From Leucogyrophana mollusca (lineage: Eukaryota; Basidiomycota; Agaricomycetes; Boletales), in assembly GCA_021014945.1 (NCBI GenBank), contig MU266629.1, forward strand, positions 1 through 28,756: a stretch of 28,756 bases of DNA, in the 5' to 3' direction. The translations under genes and the position numbers were made by a program. Positions within the stretch are counted from its first letter, which is position 1. Each line of letters begins with the position of its first letter. Below the pieces are notes generated by a model that was not told the origin of the DNA, searched no databases, and was given only the letters and a program-made list of their open reading frames with translations. Of this stretch, positions 13,261 through 22,774 are shown piece after piece.

Positions 13261-14080
13261 GACGGTGCGCATCCTATTTCGGCTGACGTCGACTATGCAC
13301 CCTCGCGCAGGTGGATTGCGCCAACTTATCTTTCCGTAGGAGAACGGGTGCCATGCGGCAATGAGATCACGCCATGGACATCGCTATTGACGTCCTCCCC
13401 ACATGGTTGGCGAGTCGGCGGGTGTCGCGTCCCACGGCAGTTCCTTTATCGTCCTTCAGGAAGGAGGTATCTTCTCCGAGTCCATGCTCTCGGAGCGGTT
13501 GCAGGGCGACTGGTCCCACTTCGATGTGATAGTTGCGAGCTGTGACGTGCCCTCTGCTCATTTGTGAAGGTTAGCCGACTTTCCTTTCCGTGTATGGAGA
13601 GGCTGCGTTTCTACGCGATAGTAGGTTTTTGATGTGAAATGTACGCTCACCGGATTTCTCCAATTTGCGTCTGGCTAAAGGCGTACTATCCTTTCCCAGG
13701 TTTTTGTCCTGATGCGACATCCAACAAGGACAGCCCGAATGAGATGGAAGAATACGACAGCGTTCAATTGCGGTTCCAGCTCGACTGTTCAGCTGGCTCT
13801 CGCAACAATAGAGACGTGTACTTACCAGAAAGACAGTGGTGAGAGCGTTTCTTCAAAATACTGGACATGCACTATCCGGTCAGGCACGATGTTGACAGGG
13901 CCTGAAGAATTGGATGACACCGACTGACACCGATTTCTGGCCGTGATCTTCGTGTCTCCATCAACATAGGTGCCTTCTCCCCCACGGTGAACAACGCCAG
14001 GCTCGACGCTCGGCGGGATAGCAAGCGCATGAGCACTATTGTTGTGTTCTGACGAAGGCCGTATCGGTACGAACGCGCGT
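13261..14080 (+). pseudogene. possible decayed coding region, family unknown
   Basis: Short plus-strand segments read like protein but change frame repeatedly. After an acceptor-like CCATAG at about 13261 comes GAHPISADVDYAPSRRWIAP. In another frame near 13400-13560 is GGIFSESMLSERLQGDW, then FDVIVASCDVPSAHL and a stop. After an acceptor-like TTTCCCAG near 13700 comes EEYDSVQLRFQLDCSAG, then SGESVSSKYWTCTIRSG and SGRDLRVSINIGAFSP in other frames. The minus strand also has an 87-codon frame (14085-13822) ending in a donor-like GTAAGT, so even the strand is uncertain. No family is recognised. Confidence 0.22.
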
Positions 14081-17000
14081 ATCAACTAGCATCCGTTCGA
14101 GACGCGTTCCGATGGAATTCAAGGCGTCCATCATTCCGTGGTGAGAATATGTGCAACGGAGAATATTTTCGCCATGCTTTCAAGGGGGGTGAAATGGCGA
14201 TTTGATGCGGGTGTGGCATTCAAATACAGAATGCATTTCTAAACTCTCCGCCCGAATTTTAGAGAAATATGATTGGTAAGTTTCTTTGGCAGAACTTCAA
14301 TCCCTTGCATTCCCCTGCTGAATAGCTTGGCGACGGGTTTGTTGTTTCGCGAGTGCAGAGTACCTGATGACGTCGTTTGGTGTTTCATCAAGAGCATATG
14401 CTCGCTTCCCATGTCTGCACATCCCTGGGTGTACCCACCTTGCGGTAATGTTGCCACGATTGCCCACACAAAGGAGAACACCATTGCAGTTCTTCCAGTG
14501 CTCGCACCTGTGAGTGATTCGGCTCTCGGTTTAGCACTCGCCGTGAAAGCTGAGCTGACCTCCCGTGCCGCAAGGGAGTAAGGCAAGCACCATAATCGGA
14601 CTTCATTTTCATGCAATGTTTTCCGAAAACGATACAAGGCCGCACTGTGGGCGATCTTTTTTTTGGCATCACTGGGCGACCGTATCTGTTCGTTGATTTT
14701 CCAATTCATTCGTGATATTACTGCACGTGAGACGGGCAAGTCGTCGTTATCGGATGTACGATTAGCCGCGTACCGAACCTTGGGATGTTCGTCGAACACT
14801 CAGTGGAATTCCGCGAATGTCGTGCAGGCGAGAACTATCATACGCGCTACGAACGTCCTCGCGGTCCGAGTGGAGGGCTGGCTATGAGCCGCGTGCAGAA
14901 CAACGTGTGTCTGCTCGCCCAATTTGCTCACCTTCCGCATCAGTGCTTCATTGTTGGATTCGAAAGGCGCTTCTCGTCACCTGGCTTCACTCACCGCGGC
15001 CTGCGATTGGTTCGTGAACCAGGGTACGACGATAAATTCAGCGAGTTTCCCCGAAACAGCTGGGCTCTCCAACCGCGCAGATTGAGCGCGGGAGACAAGG
15101 CGGATAATGTACATACACCATTTATTGCACCCTGAAGGGCAGACAGAGTTAGTTCAGACAACGAGCTGTGTAGGTGAGAAGCTGTAGTGATCGCGCTCTT
15201 AGCCCCTCTGACTCTGGCGGTGCTCCAACGGATTACGTCGGGCGCTATATTCTTGCGAGATTAAGCATTTCGTTCCTGACGATCCGGACATTTCGCTGCA
15301 TTTAGCGCCCTGCAAAGTCCAGTCCCCGATGCGAACTGCCTCCCGACTGGGTTGGGATTGGGGCTGACGACATTCGCGGGGGCTTGAAGCACCGCGAGCT
15401 TGCAGGACCTCCGGCGTGAGGTGGCCGTGGTACAGGACCAGAAGTATTTTACGGTATGTGATATGGGTCTTTCTCCGATGCCGCACTCTTTTTCATTCCT
15501 GAGGCAGGGCCCAGATACAAATACGATGAGAGCATCGTTCCAGTCCGTTACGACACAAGGGTGTCTGATCAAACCATGATAGTATCTGATCCGTGTGTGT
15601 GCCACTGACAGTGAAACGTGATGGCAGGCGGCTCGACTCGCGGCGCCCTCCCTCCGCCAAAAATACTACTTTTTACCTTTGAGCTCTGCGTTCCTGTGGT
15701 TAATCTTCAACAACACCTTCCGGTTGTGTACACGGGACTGCCATTTTTGGAGGTGCACGTAAGATAGCCAGGAACTGGAACGACGTAAGCGCCGATCGTG
15801 AGCCCAAGTTCGACCCCGCGTTCAGTACCTGAAGCCTCAGATGAAAGCGTCAAAGCTTGACGGATTCTGCGTGCCTAGCGGAAGGAAACGTCGGGCGAGA
15901 CAGTTTCGGGATGGACTTGCGATCACTGTCCATGCATACGTACGTGAACTATGTTCTGAGAGCCTCGAGCCCTCGGCCTCTGAATGCTCGCTGGGGCTGT
16001 CCAGCGCACTTCTCGAGTTCTCGAGTCTGGGCTTGTCTTACGGTGCTTTTTCCGCAGTCGTCGGCACATGTCAGTGAGTACAACGCTCGCACTATTATCG
16101 TCGCTTCTATCCTTCACAAACGGATAATATGTATGTTGCGGTACATGCTGGGCGGCGGAGTGTGTGAGTGAAGTCGCTTCTTGTTATCTGCGCAGATCCG
16201 TAACACATGAGCTCACCGGGACGGGGTGTGACAGGACACATGCAACTTATATGTAAAAGGCCTCGTGCGTGGGCAAGGAGGGAAATACCCCGAATATGCC
16301 ATTGGCTGGACACGTTGCGCACATGTATGTATGGACAAATGTTCTCGTGGGGGGAGGGTCATGTTACCTGTTGAATCAAGCGCGGGATCGAAATACAATA
16401 CCCCTCTATCGGAAGCACGATGGTGATGTCGGATCATTACCTGGACGAAAAGGCAGCGAAAAATGGGCAGGACACGGGGGGAATGCACTTGGCCTGAGGG
16501 TGGGGGAGAAAAGATGGGCGGAGGGTAATTCAAATTCCGTGGCATCCGGTGCAGGTTTGCGGGAAAACGTTGTGACCGACGATGCCGGCTGTCACACGCT
16601 GGTCGTGACAGAGCGGCTTACATATCGCGGAACATGGACACTTGATTGGGGAATGTCACTGCATGTGATGAGATAAGGAAAAGTGGGCCAAAGAGGTGAC
16701 ATGGCCTCATAAGCCAGTTGATGCGACGGCGATTGGTGCATGTTGAAAAGGAAAAAACATATCACCTGAGTGAAACGGGCGATGTAATAAAATTCAGTGC
16801 AGGGATGATACGTGACGGATCCGCTCTGGAGCCTGGGCTGTAGTTCGGTCTGGGCTCGCGGTGCAGGAGTTAAAGGGAAGATGGAAGGCAGCGTGTGCTA
16901 ATCCGGAATTAAGCCGAGCACCCAAGACGATCTTGAGATGGTGTTGTGTTCTGGCGGCTGGGCTGACTGGGAGTGTCAGCAAGCCACAGCCTCGACGTCG

Positions 17001-17265
17001 CGCGGGCTGTGTTGATGTGTGGAGCATTTTGGACGAGTGGATGAAGGTTGGGCGTGTTGCCGTTTGCGGTCTGGGCCGGGTCTGCCGCGTTACGCACGGG
17101 CAACCGGTGCCGTTGCTCGGCGAGGATTGTACCTGAGCCAAGATAAGGGTAATGTATTGAATCTCCGATGTTGGCGGTGCCTTAATTGAGAGGTTGAGTT
17201 TCAGTGTTGATTTCAGGCACCTTTATAGAAGTTTTGTTCCTCTTTTCTTTGCCCGCGTCTGTTCG
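14081..17265. other. gene-poor block upstream of the C2H2 gene
   Basis: The longest frames are 186 codons at 14239-14799 (-) and 116 codons at 14785-15135 (+). Neither shows a domain, and both are opposed by comparable frames on the other strand. Nothing from 15136 to about 17150 looks like a gene. The last 80 bases before 17266 are pyrimidine-rich (TTTTGTTCCTCTTTTC), as at many fungal transcription starts. GTGTTGATTTCAG ending near 17217 could be the acceptor of a 5'UTR intron. Together with 11936-14080 this makes 5.3 kb without a confident gene. Confidence 0.45.
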
Positions 17266-19386
17266 ATGGACGATTCAAAATCTTCAATCGACGACTCGAA
17301 AGTCGTCGACCACTTTTCACCACAAAACAGATCCACCAGTCCCCAGTCTCCCATCAACATTAATTCAAACGGCGCTCTCGACGATCTCCAGGAAAAATCT
17401 CCCACCGACTCGACTTCTGGCGACATGGCTGCCCTTGTCGCCTCCAACAATCCAACCATCCTTCCCGGCTCAGCTGGCGCTATTGGCGTAAACAAACGGT
17501 ATCGCCCTGCCCCTGCTAAGACCTTCCAGTGCAGAGGCTACGGCGAGTGTCGCATGGTCTTCAGCCGAAGTGAACATCTCGCCAGGCACATTAGGTAGGT
17601 CCCAATCGCACTTATCACCGTTCGATCTCATTTTTTCCTCTCCAGGAAACACACTGGCGAACGTCCCTTTACTTGCCACTGCAGCAAACAATTTTCTCGC
17701 CTCGATAATCTGCGCCAACACGCTCAGACCGTTCACGCTGACAAAGCGGATCAAAACGAGCGTATGATGCGCGAGCTGACCTCGTTGCATGCCTCCATGG
17801 CCGCCGCTAACAAAACTGGTCAGCCCAGAGGTAAACGTGGTGGCGTTGCTGCGAGTGCCGCTGCTGTCATCACCGCGACCCACGCCACCATGTCTCAGGA
17901 TCATGGAATGCACTCGCTCGAACAGGTGAAGGAGGAGGACATCTCCTCCGTCCTCCCCATGCACCAGCGTCCTGGCACGAGCACCGGGTACGAAGGTGGT
18001 GACAATATGATGTACCATGCTGATGGCTGGAATACCGATATTGACCGTGGCAATCCGCATCCTCCCAACAACCATTCCTTTCGTGACCCCGGCCAGTCCT
18101 TTCGTGTCCCCCCGGCATCACATTCATCCACATACCACCAACAGCAGCAGCAGTCGCAGTCCTTTCTCCCCTTCTCCGCCAACTCATTCGACTTCAGTGT
18201 CTCCTCACGGGATGGTCGGCCCGGATCTAGCAGTTCCCGCCCACCAACGTCAGGCGGTTCAGAATCACTTGGGCGAACCCTCCCACCCCTCTCAGCGGTC
18301 GTCTCCGCATCGATCCCCCCTCCATCCTCCCAGTCATTCCCCCTCCCACCACAATCAACACAACACGTACTTCCCCTACCAGGGTCACTTGCATTCAGCC
18401 GACGACCTTTCACAGCAAATCGTCCAACCACAGCTCCAGCATCATACTACACCGCAAAACCTGCTTACGCTGGAGGACCTGGATTGGCCCATCAATCAGA
18501 ATTACCCGTATCAGTCTATGGACGCGGCGAGCTGGCAGCAGCAGCCTACCACAGCCCCCCATTCGATGCAGAACCAGCGTCACCTACAACAGGGTCATAC
18601 GACTCACCATTTTCCTTCCACCCACCAGCGATCCCCGAGTCAACCCCACCTAACGGGGCGCTCGCATCTTCACCGTCAAACCCTCGCAAACGACCTTACC
18701 CGGGATCAGACAGCTACTACGATGATGGGCCACGCCGAGAGCCCGGGAGCGGGCTTTCAGGGCCTGGGGAGTACGAGTACGGGACAGAATCACGCCCTCA
18801 ATCTCGAAGGCTCTCCGTCCTGGAGCTCTGCAATGACCCAGATGTCGATGCAGGGGTTCGATCATTTATACCAAGTGCAGGATCCACTTCACGTCCGACT
18901 ACCTCATCAGGACTCGTCTCATCAGCATCTGCCCTCGCACTCAACGATCGAACCCCAGTCTCAAGCTACCAACTACTCCCAGGAACTGCGCCGTCAGCAG
19001 TTCCAGCAGTTGCGTCAGCAGCAGCAGCATCGCCTGGAACAGGCGCGCCGGCATTCGGAGGAGGCCGAGTATCTCCAGCATTTCGCCGGGACGTACCATC
19101 CCCAACAGCACCATCACCAGCACACGTACTTTCCTCTTACCGAGGAGCCTTCTCAGCATCACCCTTATCAGACACATCACGGAGCCCACGATCCCAGCCA
19201 TCCTCCGCTGCCTTCGCCGCCGTTGCTCGATCCGCAGTCAGCCTACACTCAAACCCGTCATCCCCACCATCAAATGCAGCGACCCCACCAACATTATCTC
19301 GGCGCGGAGGGGAGTCCCAACATGATCAAGTACGATCCTCCGTTGCTTCTGCATACTCCGCCGCTGCTGTTGGAATGAAAGTGTGA
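17266..19386 (+). CDS. C2H2 zinc-finger transcription factor, two fingers
   Basis: Two exons (17266-17594, 17646-19386) joined by a 51-nt intron encode 689 aa. Finger 1 is C89-x5-C95-x8-H104-x3-H108 with [11 protein letters not shown]. The linker is KHTGERPF. Finger 2 is C120-x-C122-x12-H135-x4-H140 with [10 protein letters not shown]. This paired arrangement resembles yeast Usv1/Rgm1-type regulators, so nuclear DNA binding is expected. The rest is Ser/Pro/Ala-rich, with a short Gln run near 18138 and the block [12 protein letters not shown] (496-507), which I recall from Agaricomycete homologues; [13 protein letters not shown] and the end VGMKV also look conserved. ATG 17266 is preferred; ATG 17194 is in frame and would add 24 residues. 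From about 18110 onward this frame suddenly uses many A-ending codons while the +1 frame is also open. Confidence 0.92.
18017..19378 (+). CDS. long overlapping +1 reading frame inside the C2H2 gene (candidate dual-coding)
   Basis: The frame one base ahead of the zinc-finger frame is open from 18011, after TGA at 18008-18010, to the TGA at 19376-19378. The first ATG is at 18017. Its predicted product is Gln/His-rich with structured-looking stretches such as [38 protein letters not shown] and a charged, Q-rich segment beginning [18 protein letters not shown]. By hand count about 11% of its codons end in A, close to the genome-like pattern, against about 40% in the zinc-finger frame over the same bases. 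It could be reached by alternative splicing, by frameshifting near the C6 run at 18108-18113, or by internal initiation. A sequence indel is also possible. The Ser/Pro/Ala-rich composition of the main frame makes +1 stops rare, so openness alone is weak evidence. Confidence 0.35.
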   Translation: MLMAGIPILTVAIRILPTTIPFVTPASPFVSPRHHIHPHTTNSSSSRSPFSPSPPTHSTSVSPHGMVGPDLAVPAHQRQAVQNHLGEPSHPSQRSSPHRSPLHPPSHSPSHHNQHNTYFPYQGHLHSADDLSQQIVQPQLQHHTTPQNLLTLEDLDWPINQNYPYQSMDAASWQQQPTTAPHSMQNQRHLQQGHTTHHFPSTHQRSPSQPHLTGRSHLHRQTLANDLTRDQTATTMMGHAESPGAGFQGLGSTSTGQNHALNLEGSPSWSSAMTQMSMQGFDHLYQVQDPLHVRLPHQDSSHQHLPSHSTIEPQSQATNYSQELRRQQFQQLRQQQQHRLEQARRHSEEAEYLQHFAGTYHPQQHHHQHTYFPLTEEPSQHHPYQTHHGAHDPSHPPLPSPPLLDPQSAYTQTRHPHHQMQRPHQHYLGAEGSPNMIKYDPPLLLHTPPLLLE

Positions 19387-21115
19387 CTCGTGAAGTTTAA
19401 TGCCTCCCCTCCTTTCCGTTTATATATTCTGAACGTCTGGTAATTGGGTGTGAACAATGGTCTCTCCGTTTTCTTTGTCTCAACAATCTCTATCTATCTC
19501 TGATCTTTCGGCGGTGCTGATGATACTCGAGTTACCCCGTCTTTATAACTTTTTTCGATTGACATATACCGTTCTTCCCGCCTAATCGCGTCCGTTTGTA
19601 TTGTTCATACTCACCTCTCTGCTCTGCGAACGACGACTGGAATCTTCATGCGACGTTTTTTTCTGTTCCATTACGGTAGCCATTCGCTCTTATCTTCAAA
19701 TACTTAATCCTACCCCTACCAGTAGCACCTCTTCCCCAATTGTATATCTCCAATGCAAATAGCTATCCAAAGCAACGTTTCCGCGTGCTTGAATATCGCC
19801 AAATCAAATCAAACGCAATCGCTACCGCAGCCTCAGACGCTCGTTGATCGATGATAAGACGCGTCCACACTGATCCCCTCCATCACCCGATCCGTTGGGG
19901 TGTGATGATCGAGTATACGCTAGTTCCACGCAATCGGTGCCATCCTCAGTCGTCATCCCTAGCAAAATACCTGCTTCCAGCTCCAACAGGTATGGTTGGG
20001 CCTGAGACATGTTAATCTTGATGTCGATTCGTGATTAACGCTGGCTGCGCATGCAAGACAAGGACATCAAGGCATAGGCTATTCTCGTCCCACCGGCCCG
20101 CAAGATGAATCCCATGCCCATGCCAATGGTTCCGGTAATTCAATCATCGTGCGAGTGAGAGCGATGATCCCGTAGCGATCGAGAGCAGGATGAGAAGAAA
20201 CGGCACGAAAATACGGCGGCTGTGGTAGGCAGTGATGCCACGGGGAAATATGTGGACCCGGTCGGTCACCCACTGACTGTGACTTTGATCATCTTGCAAT
20301 TGCAATTGCACGCGGGGAGATGGACTTGATAGATTGGTATCGAGGATGTCACAGTCTTAGGTTTGCGATAAGGTCGATGCTACGTAGTGGGAGCGAGGGA
20401 CTGGTGAGAAATGAAGTTGGTCTAGAGCGAGAATCGGACTTTGCTGGACTCATGCCAGGCGTGCGACGGGAGCCAAGAGCTTTGGGGTGGTTGCGTTCGT
20501 GCCGGATATACGAACTTCAAGGGAGGTAGCGTTAACACAGATCCAGAGAAAGAATCTGTTTATGTACATCGCAGCTGTTGCTGTCCTTGCTTCAAATGGT
20601 TGCTCGACGATCGGCATCAGACTTGAATCGGTGTGGGCCTGCTGGTGTGGATATGAGGGGTTTTTGCGACGAAAGCACATAGACAAGTCCCATTAGAGCA
20701 GGGGGATCCGCTCCCAAGGATCGGGGCGGCTATCGCACTAGTATGCTGGTATCAGGATCTCGAGTAAATATTAATTTATTGCAGAGCGGATATGAAGATA
20801 GAGAAAGACTCTGGTCCAACGGTGTCACTGAGGTAGAGCTCAGAGACCCTCGAACTACCGGTCACCGAATGGGTGGACTCACAATTCCGCGGCCGCACGG
20901 CTCGAACAGACCTATAATGTTAAGGCGCCAAGGGGGTTGAATTCAGCTACTTCTCGTGATTCAAAAGTTCCCCGAAGTGGATAGTCACATCCAACAAAAC
21001 GCGAATGAACTCTACGTTTCGAATTGGGCATGAAAGCTAGGTTTGCGATTGGAGACTATATGTAATACCAGACTCGAACACGAGCTTAGAAAGGATTCAA
21101 ACCAAACAAGACCAA
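19387..21115. other. intergenic region between the C2H2 gene and RPF2
   Basis: The first 400 bases are T-rich 3'UTR-like sequence. A 62-codon minus-strand frame (20010-19822), starting MSQAQPYLLELEAGILLG, reads plausibly but has no partner exons or domain. Plus-strand 20487-20696 contains a hydrophobic stretch (FMYIAAVAVLASNGC) in an otherwise featureless frame. A 16-bp palindrome lies at 20295-20310. No gene is supported. Confidence 0.45.
20295..20310. promoter_or_regulatory. 16-bp perfect palindrome TGCAATTGCAATTGCA
   Basis: The sequence equals its own reverse complement and consists of three overlapping TGCAATTGCA-like half units. It sits about 0.9 kb upstream of RPF2 and 0.9 kb downstream of the C2H2 gene. 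It might bind a dimeric regulator or be a simple repeat; nothing in the sequence decides. Confidence 0.3.
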
Positions 21116-21272
21116 ATGGTTTCGGTGGCTGAACCCAAGATGATCAGGCATAACAGAAGGCAAGCTGAAAATCCAGGGAGGAAACGTCCGCCAGCATGCT
21201 GCGTACAGTGTACGTACCGGGGACATCCGACTCGAGGTGAAGGACAGCTCACGGAATCTGTTTTTACTAGGA
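21116..21272 (+). promoter_or_regulatory. upstream ORF overlapping the RPF2 start, with its stop created by splicing
   Basis: An ATG at 21116 opens a frame that runs past the RPF2 ATG (21196) in a different frame. When the first RPF2 intron (21210-21270) is removed, T21209 joins GA at 21271-21272 and forms a TGA that ends this upstream ORF. If the intron is kept, the same frame continues into KPKNARSKRALDAREP, the RPF2 frame. Whether transcripts include 21116 is unknown. Confidence 0.4.
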
Positions 21273-22389
21273 AACCAAAAAATGCTCGCTCGAAACGAGC
21301 ATTGGATGCTCGAGAGCCAAAGGAAGTGGAGGATGCTCGAACCGCAATATTTGTGCGCGGCACACACACTGGCGAGGTTGTAAACGGTGTGATGAAGGAG
21401 TTGGTGCGCTCACGTTCTTTTTTCCGCAATTAACTGGTTGATAAGCCTCCCGATGTCAAGATGGCACTAAAACGTCCAGACGCCATATCGTTCTCGAAGA
21501 AGAACATGATCCGCCCGTTTGAAGATGCCTCGTCTCTCGAATTCTGGGCGCAGAAAAACGATGCTTCGATGTTCTTAGTTGGGCAGAGCACGAAGAAACG
21601 ACCTGCTGGGCTTGTTATTGCCCGGACTTTTGACTCAAAAGTTTTGGACATGTGTGAACTTGGGGTGGACAAGTTTATCAGCATGGCTGAGTTCAAGGTA
21701 TATTCACCCATTTTGCCAATGCAATAGTTATTTGACTACCACCCCTCGCGTAGACACAAAAATCGACCCCTGGGCACAAACCGATGATGCACTTCGCGTC
21801 TGAATTGTTCGACACCCACCCCCGGTTTATCCAGCTAAAATCGCTTCTTATGGATTTTTTCAACGGCGAAGAAGTAGAATCGATATGTCTTCCGGGTCTT
21901 GAGCACGTTATTAGCGTCAGCCTTGCGCCTGCTTCTGCTCTCCAGACATCTGGCGTTGACTCGACGCAAGACGATGTCAAAAATCTCCCAAAAGTGCATC
22001 TACGGTCGTACACTATTAAATTGCTCCCCTCAGGCACCCGGGTTCCCCGCGTCGAGCTAACTGAGATGGGCCCATTCCTCGATTTGTCTCTCCGGCGGTG
22101 TCAAGCAGCTGATCCAGAGCTGTGGAAAGCGGCAATGAGACGGCCAAAGTTGAAGAAACAGGACATCGAGAAGGGCCTGGGGAAAAAGCGAAAGAACATG
22201 GAGGTGGACGAGATGGGCGACCTGAGAGGGCGGGTACACGTTGCAAAGCAGGATCTTGGGAAACTGCAGACGCGGAAGATGAAGGGGTTGAAAGCTGCAC
22301 CTGGGGAAGGCGAGTCGGATGGGGACAGTGGGGACGACGCGGAAGGTGCAGACGGATCTGCGCGACGGAAGAAACGGAGACGAGATTAG
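21196..22389 (+). CDS. RPF2: ribosome biogenesis factor Rpf2 (Brix domain)
   Basis: Four exons (21196-21209, 21271-21403, 21461-21697, 21754-22389) give 339 aa, close to the size of yeast Rpf2. Exon 1 carries only MLRT plus two bases of the Val codon. The splice to KPKNARSKRALDAREP restores the family N-terminus. The Brix domain covers roughly residues 30-235, with the typical segments MALKRPDAISFSKKN, NDASMFLVGQSTKKRP, MCELGVDKFISMAEFK, MHFASELFDTHPRFIQLK and SGTRVPRVELTEMGP. The tail is basic (KKQDIEKGLGKKRKN, ending KKRRRD). Rpf2 works with Rrs1 in the nucleolus to load the 5S RNP (5S rRNA, Rpl5, Rpl11) onto pre-60S particles. Introns are 56-61 nt. No key part is missing. Confidence 0.97.
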
Positions 22390-22774
22390 GACTGATGGCG
22401 TGTCTGGCGTGTGTAGGGCTCGGTGTACGTTTTTACGCACGGTGGCCTTGTGTATTCCTCGCGCCGTCCTTGCGGATGATATTGTTGCCCACCTAAGAAA
22501 AGACCCGGCCATGGGTGGGAGCTCCGCTTAGCTAAGCGCTGTGTTGCATGAGCCTGCGAGTCCCAGTTTGATGATCAGCAGACATCCTCACACACTGAAA
22601 ATTCTCAGCTGCCACCTCTCGTCGCTCGTTGAACTGAAACGTCCATCCCGAACGACCAAGCCTTGGTCATCATCGTCAACGACGGCGAGGGCTTAAAGGA
22701 TACCTTGATCAGGGATACCTACCAAGATCTGCTGACTCTAGCAGTTTTCTCTCTTTACAGGTAGCAATAACAAC
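22390..22774. other. short intergenic region between RPF2 and the membrane-protein gene
   Basis: These 385 bases must hold the RPF2 3'UTR and the promoter and 5'UTR of the following gene on the same strand. No open frame of note occurs. TTCTCTCTTTACAG ending at 22760 looks like the acceptor of a 5'UTR intron placed 14 bases before the ATG at 22775. Confidence 0.4.

Noticed and set aside
14239..14799. 186-codon minus-strand frame
   Set aside because: Opposed by a 102-codon plus frame that reads equally well; no domain; donor-like GT sites lie inside without partners. Not strong enough to call a gene.
17901..18431. 176-codon minus-strand frame opposite the C2H2 gene
   Set aside because: It mirrors the low-complexity coding sequence of the plus strand, and its Gly/Asp/Cys-rich composition is what antisense of Ser/Pro codons gives.
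21092..21104. box-B-like GGTTTGAATCC on the minus strand just upstream of RPF2
   Set aside because: No T stem or acceptor stem, and it overlaps the likely RPF2 leader.
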